This document shows positions 1-12,300 of a DNA stretch of 59,811 bases, piece after piece. Made by a program: the position numbers and the translations under genes. The DNA is taken from NCBI GenBank assembly GCA_016184115.1, contig JACPDH010000058.1, forward strand, positions 1 to 59,811, read 5' to 3'. Origin of the DNA: Acidobacteriota bacterium. Lineage in GTDB: Bacteria; Acidobacteriota; Thermoanaerobaculia; Gp7-AA8. Numbering within the stretch: the stretch's first letter is position 1; each line of letters opens with the position of its first letter. The notes under the pieces are model-generated. The model made no database searches and had not been told where the DNA came from. It saw only the letters and a program-made list of their open reading frames with translations.

Positions 1-732
1 AGAGGCTGGGTCTTCTCGTCCGGCGAGGCGCTCCCTTCGGTTCACGGCTCCGGGGAGATCGCGGGGGGCTGGTTCATGTGGGCATTGAGAGACGCGGTCG
101 CCGGCGCGGGTTTCTATTCGGACGGCCGGAAGGCATCAGCTTTCTACGACAGGCTTGCCGCGGAAGTGCTGGAAGCGTGCCGGGCGGGTCGTCTCGACTG
201 CTCCGAGCCAGTGCTCCCGTTCGTGACGGGACTGAACCGCGAGACGATACGGCCGATCGCGCTGAGTCTTCTCCGTTCGATCCGGTTCATGGCCTTATAC
301 GAACGCTTCGATCCGATCGTGCCGCCGAGCACGGGGAATGAGTTCTCGCAAACAAAGTTCCGCCTCCTGACCGGCTCGAGGCCTGCGCCTCTTGACGGCG
401 AAGGCGGCCAGGAGGGCGTCAGGACGTCGATCATGAGGATCGCCGGAGTCGCGTATCGATTCCTGACTCCCGTGCTGCTCGTCGCTTCACTGCCCGCATG
501 GATGTTTGTTCTCGCACGACGCAGGCCCTGGCGGAGCCCGAGCGCGGAGCTTGCCCTTGCCGCAAGTGCGCTCGTCGCGATGGTGTCTTCGGTCGCGATC
601 GTCGCGCTCATCGAAGCAACGTCATTTCCCGCGATTACGATCCGGTATCTTCATGCTGGGTATCCGATGCTGATCGTCTTTCTGGTGTCCACCTGTGAAG
701 CCTTGATCGGCTCCTGCGTGTCGCGGGAGTGA
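1..732 (+). CDS. C-terminal part of an uncharacterised membrane protein (5' end outside the window)
   Basis: The frame is open from the first base, so the gene starts upstream; the ATG at 76 is probably internal. The visible 243 residues have a soluble part of about 150 residues and then three hydrophobic segments near the end (FLTPVLLVASLPAWMFVLA, a long Ala/Val segment, and YPMLIVFLVSTCEALIG). This looks like the tail of a polytopic membrane protein, such as a membrane glycosyltransferase or polymer-assembly protein, but no family motif is visible. It ends convergently with the thiamine operon. Function unknown. Confidence 0.6.
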   Translation, partial: RGWVFSSGEALPSVHGSGEIAGGWFMWALRDAVAGAGFYSDGRKASAFYDRLAAEVLEACRAGRLDCSEPVLPFVTGLNRETIRPIALSLLRSIRFMALYERFDPIVPPSTGNEFSQTKFRLLTGSRPAPLDGEGGQEGVRTSIMRIAGVAYRFLTPVLLVASLPAWMFVLARRRPWRSPSAELALAASALVAMVSSVAIVALIEATSFPAITIRYLHAGYPMLIVFLVSTCEALIGSCVSRE

Positions 733-777
733 TCGCCTAACCCCGCCCCAGTGGGGTGAACTCGAGAGGAAGATGCT

Positions 778-870
778 GAAGTTGGAACGTTGAACGATGA
801 AGTGTGACCCCGGAAGAGGGCCCCGGGCGGCGTTCAGGGTTCAACATTCATCGTTCTACGTTCTAACTTC
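778..870. repeat. Imperfect inverted repeat between convergent genes
   Basis: Positions 778-801 and 847-870 are 24-base arms, inverted complements with two mismatches (core GTTGAACGATGAA versus TTCATCGTTC). They could fold into a long hairpin between two convergent genes. The outer flanks carry GCCTAACCC (735-743) and GGGTTAGGC (899-907), again an inverted pair. It could act as a bidirectional terminator or be a REP-like element; there is no T-run. Confidence 0.6.
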
Positions 871-901
871 GATTCCATCGTCCCTAATCAGGCCATTTGG
901 G

Positions 902-2032
902 TTAGGCGTCGAACACCGCATCCCAGTCCTTCCACACGGGATTGAGGCCTGCTCGTCGCAGAACCGACGCGATCTCGGGCGGCGGCCTGTCGTCCGAGAT
1001 CTCGAACTGTTGGAGCGCGTCCGACCCGGGAGAGGCGTAGCCTCCCGGCTCGGTTTTCGAGCCTGCGCTCATCGTCGTGACCCCGATCGGGATCAGCCGG
1101 TCGCGCAGCGACGCAGGCTCTCTCGTCGATAGGACGAGGTCGACTGACGCGTCGAAGAGCCGGAACGCCGCGATCATTTGCACGAGTGCCTTGTCTGAAA
1201 CGCGAGCTGGCGGAGCGAAGCCACCCTCTGCCGGGCGTAACCGAGGAAATGACACGGAGTAGTGCGTTCGCCAATACGTCGTCCGAAGGTAGTCGAGATG
1301 CGAGGCGAGCATGAATGCGTCGGTGCGCCAGTCCGAAAGCCCAAGCAATGCGCCGAGTCCGATCTTCTTGATCTCCGCGCGCCCTAACCTGTCGGCAGTA
1401 TCGAGCCGATAGGCGAAATCGGCCTTTTTCCCTTTCGGATGAAAACGTGCATAGCCGGCCTCGTCGTAGCTTTCCTGATAGACCAGTACGGCGCTGACTC
1501 CCGCATCCCCCAGGCGTACGTACTCCTCTTCCGACAGCGGCTGGACCTCCATCGATAGCTGAGACATCCGCTGTCTCACGACGGGAATGCAGCGCAGGAA
1601 GTAGTCGATGCCAACCTCCCTCGGAGCCTCGCCGGAGACGAGCAGCAAATGTGCGAATCCTTCCGATGCCAGAGCATCGACCTCCTTCGTGAGGCCCGCT
1701 TCGTCGAGCGTCAAGCGCGGCCGGCGAACGTCGGCGCTGAACCCGCAATAGGTGCAGATGTTTCTGCACTCGTTCGACAGGTAGAGCGGGGCGTAGAGCT
1801 GAATCACGTTGCCGAAGCGCCTGCGCGTTCTCGCCCGGCTCTCGTTCACGATCTCACCGAGAAACGGCTCGGCTGCCGGTGAGATCAACGCGAGGAACGC
1901 TCCCATGTCGAGCGTGTCGCTTCGGCGCGAGCTCGCCAACGCCCGCTCGACGTCGCGTGTGCGTTGCGATGCGATTCGATTCCGCGTTTCGCCCCAATCC
2001 CTGCGCGCGAAAACCTGTCCGAACGACTTCAT
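902..2032 (-). CDS. thiH: 2-iminoacetate synthase ThiH
   Basis: ThiH is a radical-SAM enzyme that cleaves tyrosine to p-cresol and dehydroglycine (2-iminoacetate), the C2-N unit of the thiazole ring used by ThiG. The protein has 376 residues, the usual length. The radical SAM cluster motif CxxxCxxC is visible as CRNICTYC near residue 90, within the ThiH-typical context [11 protein letters not shown]. It is the last gene of the minus-strand thiamine operon, and its ATG overlaps the thiG stop by 4 bases (ATGA), so translation is probably coupled. The stop codon TAA lies inside a GCCTAAC heptamer. Use of ThiH rather than the oxidase ThiO suggests the route also works at low oxygen (family knowledge). 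Confidence 0.95.
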   Translation of the reverse strand: MKSFGQVFARRDWGETRNRIASQRTRDVERALASSRRSDTLDMGAFLALISPAAEPFLGEIVNESRARTRRRFGNVIQLYAPLYLSNECRNICTYCGFSADVRRPRLTLDEAGLTKEVDALASEGFAHLLLVSGEAPREVGIDYFLRCIPVVRQRMSQLSMEVQPLSEEEYVRLGDAGVSAVLVYQESYDEAGYARFHPKGKKADFAYRLDTADRLGRAEIKKIGLGALLGLSDWRTDAFMLASHLDYLRTTYWRTHYSVSFPRLRPAEGGFAPPARVSDKALVQMIAAFRLFDASVDLVLSTREPASLRDRLIPIGVTTMSAGSKTEPGGYASPGSDALQQFEISDDRPPPEIASVLRRAGLNPVWKDWDAVFDA

Positions 2033-2823
2033 TCCTCCAGTCCCGCAACGAGACCATCCGTCGGGCTCGTCGCCACGCCAGTGACACCGACGCCTCCGAG
2101 CCCCGCCTCGTACGCGCGGCGCCCCGACCTAACTGCTTCGGCGAACGCCGCTGCCATCGCCTCGCTGTCGCCTGCGACGGCAATCGCCGTGTTGACGAGC
2201 ACTGCATCGGCGCCAAGCTCCATCGCGGCGGCCGCGTGCGACGGTGCCCCAAGCCCCGCGTCGATGACGACTGGAACTCCGCTCTGTGCGACGATCAGCT
2301 CGAGCATCGAGCGCGTCTCCAACCCGCGATTCGATCCGATGGGCGCCGCAAGCGGCATCACGGCTGCCGCTCCGACGTCTTCCAGTCGCTTGCAGAGAAT
2401 CGGGTCGGCACTGCAGTACGGCAGAACGACGAAACCGAGTCTTGCGAGGATCTCCGTGGCTCGAAGCGTCTCGACCGGATCGGGGAGCAGATGCCTGACG
2501 TCGGGATGAATCTCGAGCTTGACCCAATTCGTCTCGAGCGCTTCGCGTGAGAGCTGCGCCGCGAGCACCGCCTCGCGCGCATCGCGCACTCCCGACGTAT
2601 TCGGCACGACCGCGACGCCCGGAAGCTCGAGCGCCCGAAGCAGCGAATCGACTTCCCCATCCGCGCTGACTCGAACCCGCTTGAGTGCCACGGTCACGAC
2701 CTCCGCCTCGGATGCCGCCACCGCCCTGCTCATCGCATCGTGGCTTGCGAACTTCCCGGTGCCTACGAAGAGTCTCGAGCGGAATGTCCGCCCACCGATT
2801 GTGAGGGGCCGCATCACGCTCAT
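2029..2823 (-). CDS. thiG: Thiazole synthase ThiG
   Basis: ThiG assembles the thiazole phosphate ring from deoxyxylulose 5-phosphate, dehydroglycine and the thiocarboxylate of ThiS. It has 264 residues. It opens with the characteristic [19 protein letters not shown], contains VTVALKRV with the lysine that forms the imine with the sugar, and ends with the phosphate-binding [25 protein letters not shown] region. Start is the ATG at 2823, overlapping the thiE stop by 4 bases; the 3' end overlaps thiH. It acts as a ThiG-ThiH complex in the cytoplasm. Confidence 0.96.
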   Translation of the reverse strand: MSVMRPLTIGGRTFRSRLFVGTGKFASHDAMSRAVAASEAEVVTVALKRVRVSADGEVDSLLRALELPGVAVVPNTSGVRDAREAVLAAQLSREALETNWVKLEIHPDVRHLLPDPVETLRATEILARLGFVVLPYCSADPILCKRLEDVGAAAVMPLAAPIGSNRGLETRSMLELIVAQSGVPVVIDAGLGAPSHAAAAMELGADAVLVNTAIAVAGDSEAMAAAFAEAVRSGRRAYEAGLGGVGVTGVATSPTDGLVAGLEE

Positions 2824-3515
2824 CGCGCGCCTCGCTCGAGCTCCAATGGCATCGCAATCGGTTCTAGTGAGCCTAACGCATGCAGAAACGAACGAACGGC
2901 CGCCTGAGGATTGGCCGCTTCGTTGATCGCCGACGCAACCGCGACGCCTCGCGTCCCGGCCGCGATCAGCCCGTGGCAGTCCCTCGGTGTGATTCCACCG
3001 ATGGCAACCATCGGCAGATTCAGAGGCCGCGCTCGTTCGATGAGTCTCGCGATCCCCGCGAGCCCGATCGGCGGCGCGTGCCTGGGCTTCGTCGTCGTCG
3101 CCCGGAATGGACCGACTCCGGCGTAATCGACGCGTGTGGTGTCACATCCCGTTGTGATTCTCTCGATCCGTTCGAGGTCGTCATCGCCGTTGACCGTCAC
3201 TCCGATGATCCTGCCTGCGCCGACGATGCGTCGCGCCTCGGCGGGCGATGCGTCTTCCTTTCCAAGATGCACGCCATGCGCTCCGGCGAGGGCGGCGACC
3301 TCTGGTTGGTCGTTGACGATCACGACGGCGCCGAACGGACGCGTCGCCGCGACGACCTCCCTCGCGAGCTCCGCGTAATCGGCGACTTCGAGTCCCTTCG
3401 CACGAAGCTGCACCCATCGCGCGCCCGCCTCACAAGCCATCGTCGCCTGCTCGACGTGCGAACGATGCGGCAGATCCTGAGTAATCGCGTGGAGAGATTT
3501 CAGTCGGTTCATCAT
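2820..3515 (-). CDS. thiE: Thiamine-phosphate synthase ThiE
   Basis: ThiE joins hydroxymethylpyrimidine diphosphate and thiazole phosphate to give thiamine phosphate. The protein is about 231 residues with the TIM-barrel family motifs: WVQLRAKG near residue 36, [24 protein letters not shown] near 75, [15 protein letters not shown] near 135, and [12 protein letters not shown] near 175. The frame is open far upstream, but homology begins at [14 protein letters not shown], so the start is the tandem ATG at 3515/3512, which overlaps the end of thiD. It is the true ThiE of the operon; a second ThiE/TenI-like protein lies upstream. Confidence 0.94.
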   Translation of the reverse strand: MMNRLKSLHAITQDLPHRSHVEQATMACEAGARWVQLRAKGLEVADYAELAREVVAATRPFGAVVIVNDQPEVAALAGAHGVHLGKEDASPAEARRIVGAGRIIGVTVNGDDDLERIERITTGCDTTRVDYAGVGPFRATTTKPRHAPPIGLAGIARLIERARPLNLPMVAIGGITPRDCHGLIAAGTRGVAVASAINEAANPQAAVRSFLHALGSLEPIAMPLELERGAR

Positions 3516-4281
3516 TCGACTCCAGTCGAAACCAGCTCCCAGGGTTGATGCGTGCCGAAGCGACCCGGGCCGCTCTTGATGTAGCTCCGCACGTAACGGA
3601 TCGCGTTGCCGGTCGCGGTCCCGAGCCCGTGCCCGAGTGCGAGGCCGGCCGCGATTGCCGTCGACGTGACGCATCCGGTGCCCCTCTTGTCGTTCTCGAG
3701 CCGAGGGCCTGCAAAGCTCTCCTTGAGGACTCCACGAACGAAGAGCTGATCGACGATCGCGGGTCCCGTCCCGTGGCCACCCTTCAGGAGCACGGCGCCT
3801 TCGACGCTGAGCCGCTCCGCCGCGGAATCGGGCTTGCTCGTTGGAAACGCCGCGGCGATCTCGTCCCGGTTGGGCGTGATCAACGTTAGGCCTTCGCATG
3901 CGCGATACAGCTCCGCGGCGGTCCATGGTTCCCGGAACGTGCCTCCGCTGCTCGGAGCGAACACGGGATCCCAGACGATGGGGAGATCTGCGTTGCGCGC
4001 TCGTGCTATGGCGATCACGTCGCACAGCAGCTCGATCGACTCGACGAGCCCGACCTTGATCGCCGCGAGCGGGTAGTGGTCGAGCAGCGGTTCGATCTGC
4101 GCAAGAACCGTCCCGTGCTCGACCCACTCGACGCCGCGAAACTCGGCACCATTCTGCAGTGTCACCGCCGTGCAGACGCCGAGGCCCTGAGTGCCGAAGG
4201 CCGCCATCGTCTTGACGTCGCTGAGCAGTCCCGCGCCACCGCTCGGATCGAGACCGGCGACGCTCAGCACGAACGGCTTCG

Positions 4282-4285
<4 letters not shown>
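3512..4285 (-). CDS. thiD: Hydroxymethylpyrimidine/phosphomethylpyrimidine kinase ThiD
   Basis: ThiD phosphorylates hydroxymethylpyrimidine twice to the diphosphate used by ThiE. It is 257 residues of the ribokinase-like fold. The N-terminus SVAGLDPSGGAGLLSDVKTMAAFG is diagnostic, and the C-terminal anion-hole/catalytic motif is visible as KRGTGCVTSTAIAAGLALG. The open frame continues upstream, but ATG 4285 gives the family N-terminus and overlaps the preceding gene's stop by 4 bases. The stop overlaps the thiE start. Confidence 0.95.
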
Positions 4286-6913
<2,628 letters not shown>

Positions 6914-6915
6914 CG

Positions 6916-7000
6916 CACTTCCTTTCGCGGCATTACCCGCGCAGTTCGAAGGGTGTGATCTCAGCCCGCCATGGCCCGAATCGGCCCGCGAGCACCCCTA
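6916..7000 (-). promoter_or_regulatory. TPP riboswitch (THI element)
   Basis: Read on the minus strand, this leader contains the conserved thi-box pieces in order: AGGGGTGC at the 5' side (about 7000-6993), GGGCTGAGATCACACCCTTCG (about 6967-6947) and GGGTAATGCCGCG (about 6938-6926). These match the TPP aptamer core GGGGUGC / CUGAGA / ACCCUU / GGGUAAUGCC. The 3' end runs into the ribosome binding site of thiS, suggesting that thiamine pyrophosphate blocks initiation of the whole operon. Confidence 0.93.
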
Positions 7001-7192
7001 GTACTCTTTTCGAGGCGGGACTCTAGCAGCGCCCAGTGCGACAGTCAAATCGACGCAAAGGAGATCTCGTCCTCGGCGTGGTCATTCGTCTTCGTGCCTC
7101 CGGGCGTCACGACGCTGCGGACGTTGCCGTCCCCTTCATGGTCACGAGCCCGAGTAAGGATTTCGGGAGGTCGCCTGCCGATACTCTTCGTC

Positions 7193-8719
7193 ATGACGGA
7201 CATCGATCAGAGATCGGTACTCATCGTCCTCGTCGAGATCAGCGGTTACACGCGCCCGATGCTCGCCGGCGAGGAGGCGTCCGCGCACAGCCGACTCGTC
7301 ATCAGCGAGCTCGTCAAGACGCTCCTCGCTCGCGTGGAGCTGCCGCTCACCCTGGCGAAGCTGGAAGGAGACGCGCTCTTTCTCTACGCAGTGAAGGGCC
7401 CCGACTGGAACGAGGTCCGCGGCCGGATCGGCGAACGGCTCGTCACGTACTTTCATGCATTCGGCGAGAAGCTCGGCGAGCTCAGCGCCGCGAGCTCGTG
7501 CCGCTGCGGAGCGTGCTCGAACATCGAGTCGCTTCGACTCAAAGTGATCCTCCACGCCGGACAGGCCGTCTTCCATCGCATCGGGAGTCTCGTCGAGCTC
7601 GCCGGAGTCGACGTGATCATCGCTCACCGATTACTCAAGAACTCCGTTAGTCGCAAGGAGTACATTCTGATCACCGACGCCGCGAGGGACGTCGCGCTCC
7701 CGCTCGAGGCGTTGTCGAGGACGCGCGAGACGTACGAGGACGTCGGCACCATCGATACGACCGTCTTTCTTGCTCCTCCCTCGGCGGGCCGCGCGCCGCG
7801 TGGCAACGGGCAAGGGGTGGCAACGGACTCCGGTCGTGGCACGGAGGCCGAAGGCCCCCGCCACGATCACCCCGCGCACGACACCGCGATGCCGGCGGCT
7901 TTCGTCGAGACGCTTCGCTGCGAGATCCGGCGCGAGTACGCCGAGGTCGCGACGAATCCACACAAGGGATTCCACTTCCACACGGGGCGTCCGCTCGCAC
8001 GACTCCTCGGCTACGACGAGGCGTGGCTCGAGGGGATTCCCTCGCGCACGATCGACGCGCTTGCCGGAACCGGCAATCCCTTCTCGCTCGGCGAGCTTCG
8101 GCCGGGCGAGCGCGTCGTCGATCTCGGCTCGGGCGCGGGCCTCGACAGCCTCATCGCGGCGCGAATGGTCGGCCCGGACGGGCGCGTCACCGGAGTCGAC
8201 ATGACGCCGGAAATGGTCGACACCGCACGAACGAGCGCGCGGGAGATCGGCGCCGTGAACGCCGAGTTTCTCGAGGGTACGATCGAAATGCTGCCACTCC
8301 CCGACGCATCGGCCGACGTCGTCATCTCGAATGGCGTCATCAACCTCGCCCCCGACAAGCGCGCGGTCTTTCGCGAGATTCATCGAGTACTCAAACCGTT
8401 CGGGCGGCTGCAGATCGGCGACATCATCGTGCAGAAGGCGGTTCCGGAATCGGCAAGACGGAACATCGACCTCTGGGCCGGCTGAATCGCCGGCGCTCTG
8501 CTGGAAGCAGAGCTCATCGAACTGGTCCGATCGGTCGGATTCGACGACGTCGGAATCCCCTGGCGCGCGGACGTCTTTCGCGGCGCTCCACAGGACAGGA
8601 GCTCCGCGTCGTTCGGCACACTCGGAATCAATCTTCGCGCGCGAAAAGCGGGCGAAAAGGAGAATCGACATGAAGAGATTTCTACCCCTGTTGCTCTGTT
8701 GTCTGATCGTCACGCCTGA
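7193..8719 (+). CDS. DUF2652-ArsM-like methyltransferase fusion; predicted selenoprotein (UGA at 8483-8485)
   Basis: Residues 1 to about 190 are a DUF2652 domain, related to class III cyclases: VLIVLVEISGYTRPM, KLEGDALFLYAVKG, a CRCGAC cysteine cluster and HRLLKN. Residues about 240-430 are a Rossmann methyltransferase of the ArsM/UbiE type: VVDLGSGAGLDSLIAA, EFLEGTIEMLPLPD and RVLKPFGRLQIGDI. The frame meets UGA at residue 431 and continues as IAGALLEAELIELVRSVGF for 77 more residues. Arsenite methyltransferases have W-x-G-C-I-x-G-AL here, so UGA replaces the conserved Cys and is best read as selenocysteine. A perfect 8-bp hairpin follows the UGA. The other ArsM cysteine (SNCVINL) is Gly here (SNGVINL), so arsenic may not be the substrate. 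The C-terminus overlaps the haemoglobin gene by 50 bases. Start is ATG 7193, where DUF2652 homology begins. Confidence 0.82.
8495..8513 (+). promoter_or_regulatory. Candidate bacterial SECIS hairpin for the UGA at 8483
   Basis: GCTCTGCT (8495-8502) and AGCAGAGC (8506-8513) form a perfect 8-bp stem closed by a GGA loop; the loop begins 18 bases after the UGA. Bacterial SECIS elements are stem-loops lying just downstream of the Sec codon with a G-containing apical loop. Spacing and shape match the other two UGA sites in this window. Confidence 0.65.
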
Positions 8720-9137
8720 GCTGCTGCTCGCCGCGGAGCAGGCGCCGGCGCCGCCGAAGAAGCCGTCACTCTACGAGCGGCTCGGCGGAAGCTACCCGAT
8801 CGCGGTGGTCGTCGACGAGTTCATCGATCTGCTGCTCCTGAACGACGTCCTCAATGCGAACCCGGCGATCAACGAGGCGCGAGCTCGCGTCCCGAAGGCG
8901 GGGCTCAAGTTCCAGGTCGCGTCGCTCGTCTGCCAGGCAACTGGAGGACCATGCACGTACGGCGGCCGCGACATGAAGTCGGCTCACGCGAAGCTGAACA
9001 TCAGCGAAGCGGAGTGGGACGCGATGGTCCGCGACCTCGTTCGCGTGCTCAACAATCACCACGTGCCGAAGCCCGAGCAGGACGAGCTTCTCTCGATCCT
9101 CGGATCGACCAAGGGAGACATCGTGATGCGGAAGTAA
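8670..9137 (+). CDS. Exported group 1 truncated haemoglobin
   Basis: A 155-residue protein with an N-terminal signal peptide (MKRFLPLLLCCLIVTPELLLAAE) followed by a truncated globin domain. Visible family features are SLYERLGGSYPIAVVVDEFID at the start of the globin, VCQATGGPCTYGGRDMKSAHAKL with the proximal haem-binding His in SAHAKL, and LNNHHVP in the last helix. Such haemoglobins bind O2 or NO; here export to the periplasm is predicted. Shine-Dalgarno AAAAGGAG lies at 8655-8662 ahead of ATG 8670. The start lies inside the C-terminal codons of the selenoprotein methyltransferase, which argues for co-transcription and for real readthrough upstream. Confidence 0.87.
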   Translation: MKRFLPLLLCCLIVTPELLLAAEQAPAPPKKPSLYERLGGSYPIAVVVDEFIDLLLLNDVLNANPAINEARARVPKAGLKFQVASLVCQATGGPCTYGGRDMKSAHAKLNISEAEWDAMVRDLVRVLNNHHVPKPEQDELLSILGSTKGDIVMRK

Positions 9138-9187
9138 GCGCGCACCGAGGCGCCTTGCTACCGTCGCCTCCTGCACCCCGAAGGGAT

Positions 9188-9221
9188 GCGGGGTCGAAGA
9201 TTGCATCTTCGACCCCGCTTT
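9188..9221 (+). terminator. Strong intrinsic-terminator-like hairpin
   Basis: A perfect 14-bp stem (9188-9201 with 9205-9218, GC-rich start GCGGGGTCGAAG) with a TGC loop is followed by TTTCG. It lies between the haemoglobin gene and the regulator gene, so it probably ends the methyltransferase-haemoglobin transcript. The T-run is short. Confidence 0.65.
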
Positions 9222-9310
9222 CGAATACCGGCGCAGCGCGACCCTGCAGTTACCCATTCGTGCAGGATTGCCGGAATCGGCGTTACGATTCTCTTCGAAT
9301 CGGAGACAGG

Positions 9311-12300
9311 ATGGGTTCTCAGGCAGGCGCACCGCGCAAGACGGCGCGAGTGCGTGTTCAAGTACTAGGCCAGTTTCGAGTCGAGCGAGACGGCGTGCCG
9401 ATTCCGCATGCGGCATGGCAGCGGCGGCGCGCCGTCGATCTCCTCTTCCTCCTCGCGCTCGAACCGGGCCGCGCGATGCGCCGCGAGCGCGCGGCGGATC
9501 TCCTCTGGCCCGACAAACATGCCGGGTCGGGAGCGAACAATCTGCATCGCGCCTTGCATGATCTGCGAAAAGTCATCGGTGACGACGCCGTGCTCGGAGG
9601 CAAAGGAGTGCTTCGCATCGGCGACGAGGTTCTCATCGACGCGAACGTCTTCGATGCGGCGATGCGATCGACCGATCCCGACACGCTCGCGGCCGCGCTC
9701 GAAAACTACTCCGGTGATCTCGCCGTCGATGAGACGTCGCTCGATCTCACGGCCCATCGCGACCGCCTGCGCCGTGCCTTCGTCGATTCGTCGATGCTCG
9801 TGGCGCGTGCCCAGTGGGTCACGAACCGCGCGGCAGCCATCGCGCGTCTGCGCCGGGCAGTCGACGTCGACCCGACCGCCGAGGGAGCGCACCGGCTGTT
9901 GATGCGCTACCTGGCTGAATCGGGACGAAGGCACGACGCGATTCAGCAATACGAAGCATGCCGCGACGCGCTTCGGAATGCGCTCGACGCCGAGCCGGGC
10001 CCAGAGACGCAAACGCTCTTCGCGTCGATCACCGACGGGACGATCGAACAACCGCGCTCTTCGCTTCGCGGCTGGATGCGCACCGCGAAGCGCCTCCTCG
10101 GAGCGAGCGCACCCGGAGCGCTGCGCGGGCGCAACAGCGAGCTCGCCGCCCTGACGACGGCAATCGAGGAGGGCGCCGGGCTCATCCTGATTCTCGGCGA
10201 ATCGGGAATCGGCAAGACCCGCCTCGCGGTCGAGGTCGCTCGCGTCGCTGGAGAACGAGGCGCGACGATCGTGTCGGGCGCGGCGCTCGAGGGGGGGCGC
10301 GAATCCGTTCGCGCCGCTCGTCGACGCCTGGAGCGATCACTTGCGCGAAGCCAGACTCCCCCCCGAGGAGAATCCGTTCCTGGCGTTTGTCCCGTCGCCC
10401 GAGGGGCGTCCGCAGGAAGATAAACTGCGACTGTACGATGCGGTCGTCGCCTCCATCGATTCGATCGCTGCCTCGGGGGCGCTCATGCTCGTCATCGACG
10501 ACCTCCAGCACGCGGACGAATCGACGTTCGGCCTGCTGCACTACCTCGCGCGCTCGGCGCGGACACGCGACCTCACGATCGTTGCGACGTGCGGTGATGA
10601 AGAGGTCGCATCGAGCGCGCGGTTAGCCTCGTTTCTCTCCTCGATGTATCGCGAACGGCTCGGCCGCAAGATCGTAGTGGGTCCCCTCGACACGGTGGCG
10701 GCCAGGCAACTCGTCGAGGATCACGCCGGCAGCGACCGAGCCGGTACGATCTCGAGCGATGTCATCCGGCGCGCGAACGGGAATCCCTTCTTCATCGAGG
10801 AGATCTCGATCGGCTGCGCGGAGGGTGACGCTCTGACGATTCCGGCAGACCTGCGCGAGATGCTCCGTGCGCGAGTCGAGCGACTCGGCCGTAACGCGAG
10901 AGGTCTGCTCCACGCGGGAGCCGTCATGGGAGTGACATTCGACTTCACGACGGCCGCGTCAGCATCCGGCCTCGCGACCGAGGACGCGTTAGCCGGCCTC
11001 GAGACTTCCATCACGGCGAGGCTGGTCGAGGCGGTGGACGATGCTTACCGCTTTCGGCACACGATCGTCTGCGAATCGCTCCGCGAAGCGCTCGTGCGCG
11101 AGGGACGCGTGCAGTTGCACGGCGCGATCGCACGAGAGATGGAGCGCAATCCGCTCTTCTGCTCCGAACATGCCGCCGACATCGCGCATCACTACGTCGA
11201 GGCGGCGCAACCGGACAAGGCGATCCCCTTTTTCGTCTCCGCCGCACAGAAGGCTGCGATGCGCGTCGGCTTCGGCGAGGCGGTGACTCTCTTCAGCCGG
11301 GCACTCGCCGCGATGGACGAGGTCGGGGTTCCGCCCTGTCAGGAACGATTTCAGTTGATGCTCGCCATCGGACAGATGCAGGTCGCATTAGGCGAGTTGA
11401 CCGCGGCGGTCGAGGGGCTCGACGAAGCGTGCCGGATGTGGCGCGCGGGCGACGGATGGCAGCCTTCGTGCGGCGACCGCGCGCAGGCACGGCGATGGGC
11501 AGCGCTCGCGCTGATCACGAACGGCGAGATCGACGAGGTGGATCGGCGCCTCTCGGTTGCGCTCGACGAGGCGGAGCGCGGAGACAAGTGCGAGCTCCCC
11601 GACATCCTCTACCACGTGGCTCAGGTTCGCTGGCACGAGGGGAACTACCGGGAGGCGTTTCGGGTCGCGGAGCGCTGCCTCGAGGCAGCCGAAGCGACCG
11701 GCAATGCCGACTCGATCGCGAGGGGCTACGAGATTCTCTCGCTCGCCTGTCATTCGCTCGGCGAGTGGCGCGAGGGAGTCGGGTTCGAGGAGAAGCGGCA
11801 GTCGCTGATCGGAGGAGCCGTCGACGTCGGTCAGGCGTTCGACGTTCATCTCTGACTCTGGGAGTATCACCTGTATGGTGATCAGCAACTGAAGGAGATC
11901 GAGGCGACCGTCGACGAGGTTCATGCGCAGGCGGCGAGGATGTGCGCCGTGCGTGCGGTCGCGCTCGCGCGCTGCTTCGGCGGGGCGGTCGATTTCCAGC
12001 GAGGCCGATGGAGCAGTGCCGAGCAGAAGTTGCGCGAAAGTGTGCAGCTTTATCGTTCGATCGGTGGCGCCTTCGGCGAAGCGATCGCCCTTCAGCGGCT
12101 CGGGGTGCTGCTGACCGCCAGGGGTGACGTCGCGGGTGCGTTAGGCGTGATCGACGAGGGCGTTGTTGCGGGTGACCGTGCCGTTCTTCGATCGCACTGC
12201 CTCACGAGACTCTTCGCCGCTCGGGCCCGCAACCGGCTCGCCGCGGGCGACCATCGCGGCGCCGCGGAGTCGATCCGGGCGGGTGAAGAGACAGGCTCGC

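Noticed and set aside
8483-8485. Reading the UGA in the methyltransferase as a normal stop, i.e. a truncated gene or pseudogene
   Set aside because: The frame after the UGA matches the family C-terminus exactly in register, the Cys position coincides, and a hairpin follows. No other lesion is seen in the gene.
7631-8713. Long open minus-strand frame antisense to the methyltransferase
   Set aside because: A GC-rich shadow of the real gene; low-complexity Arg/Asp-rich translation with no family motif.
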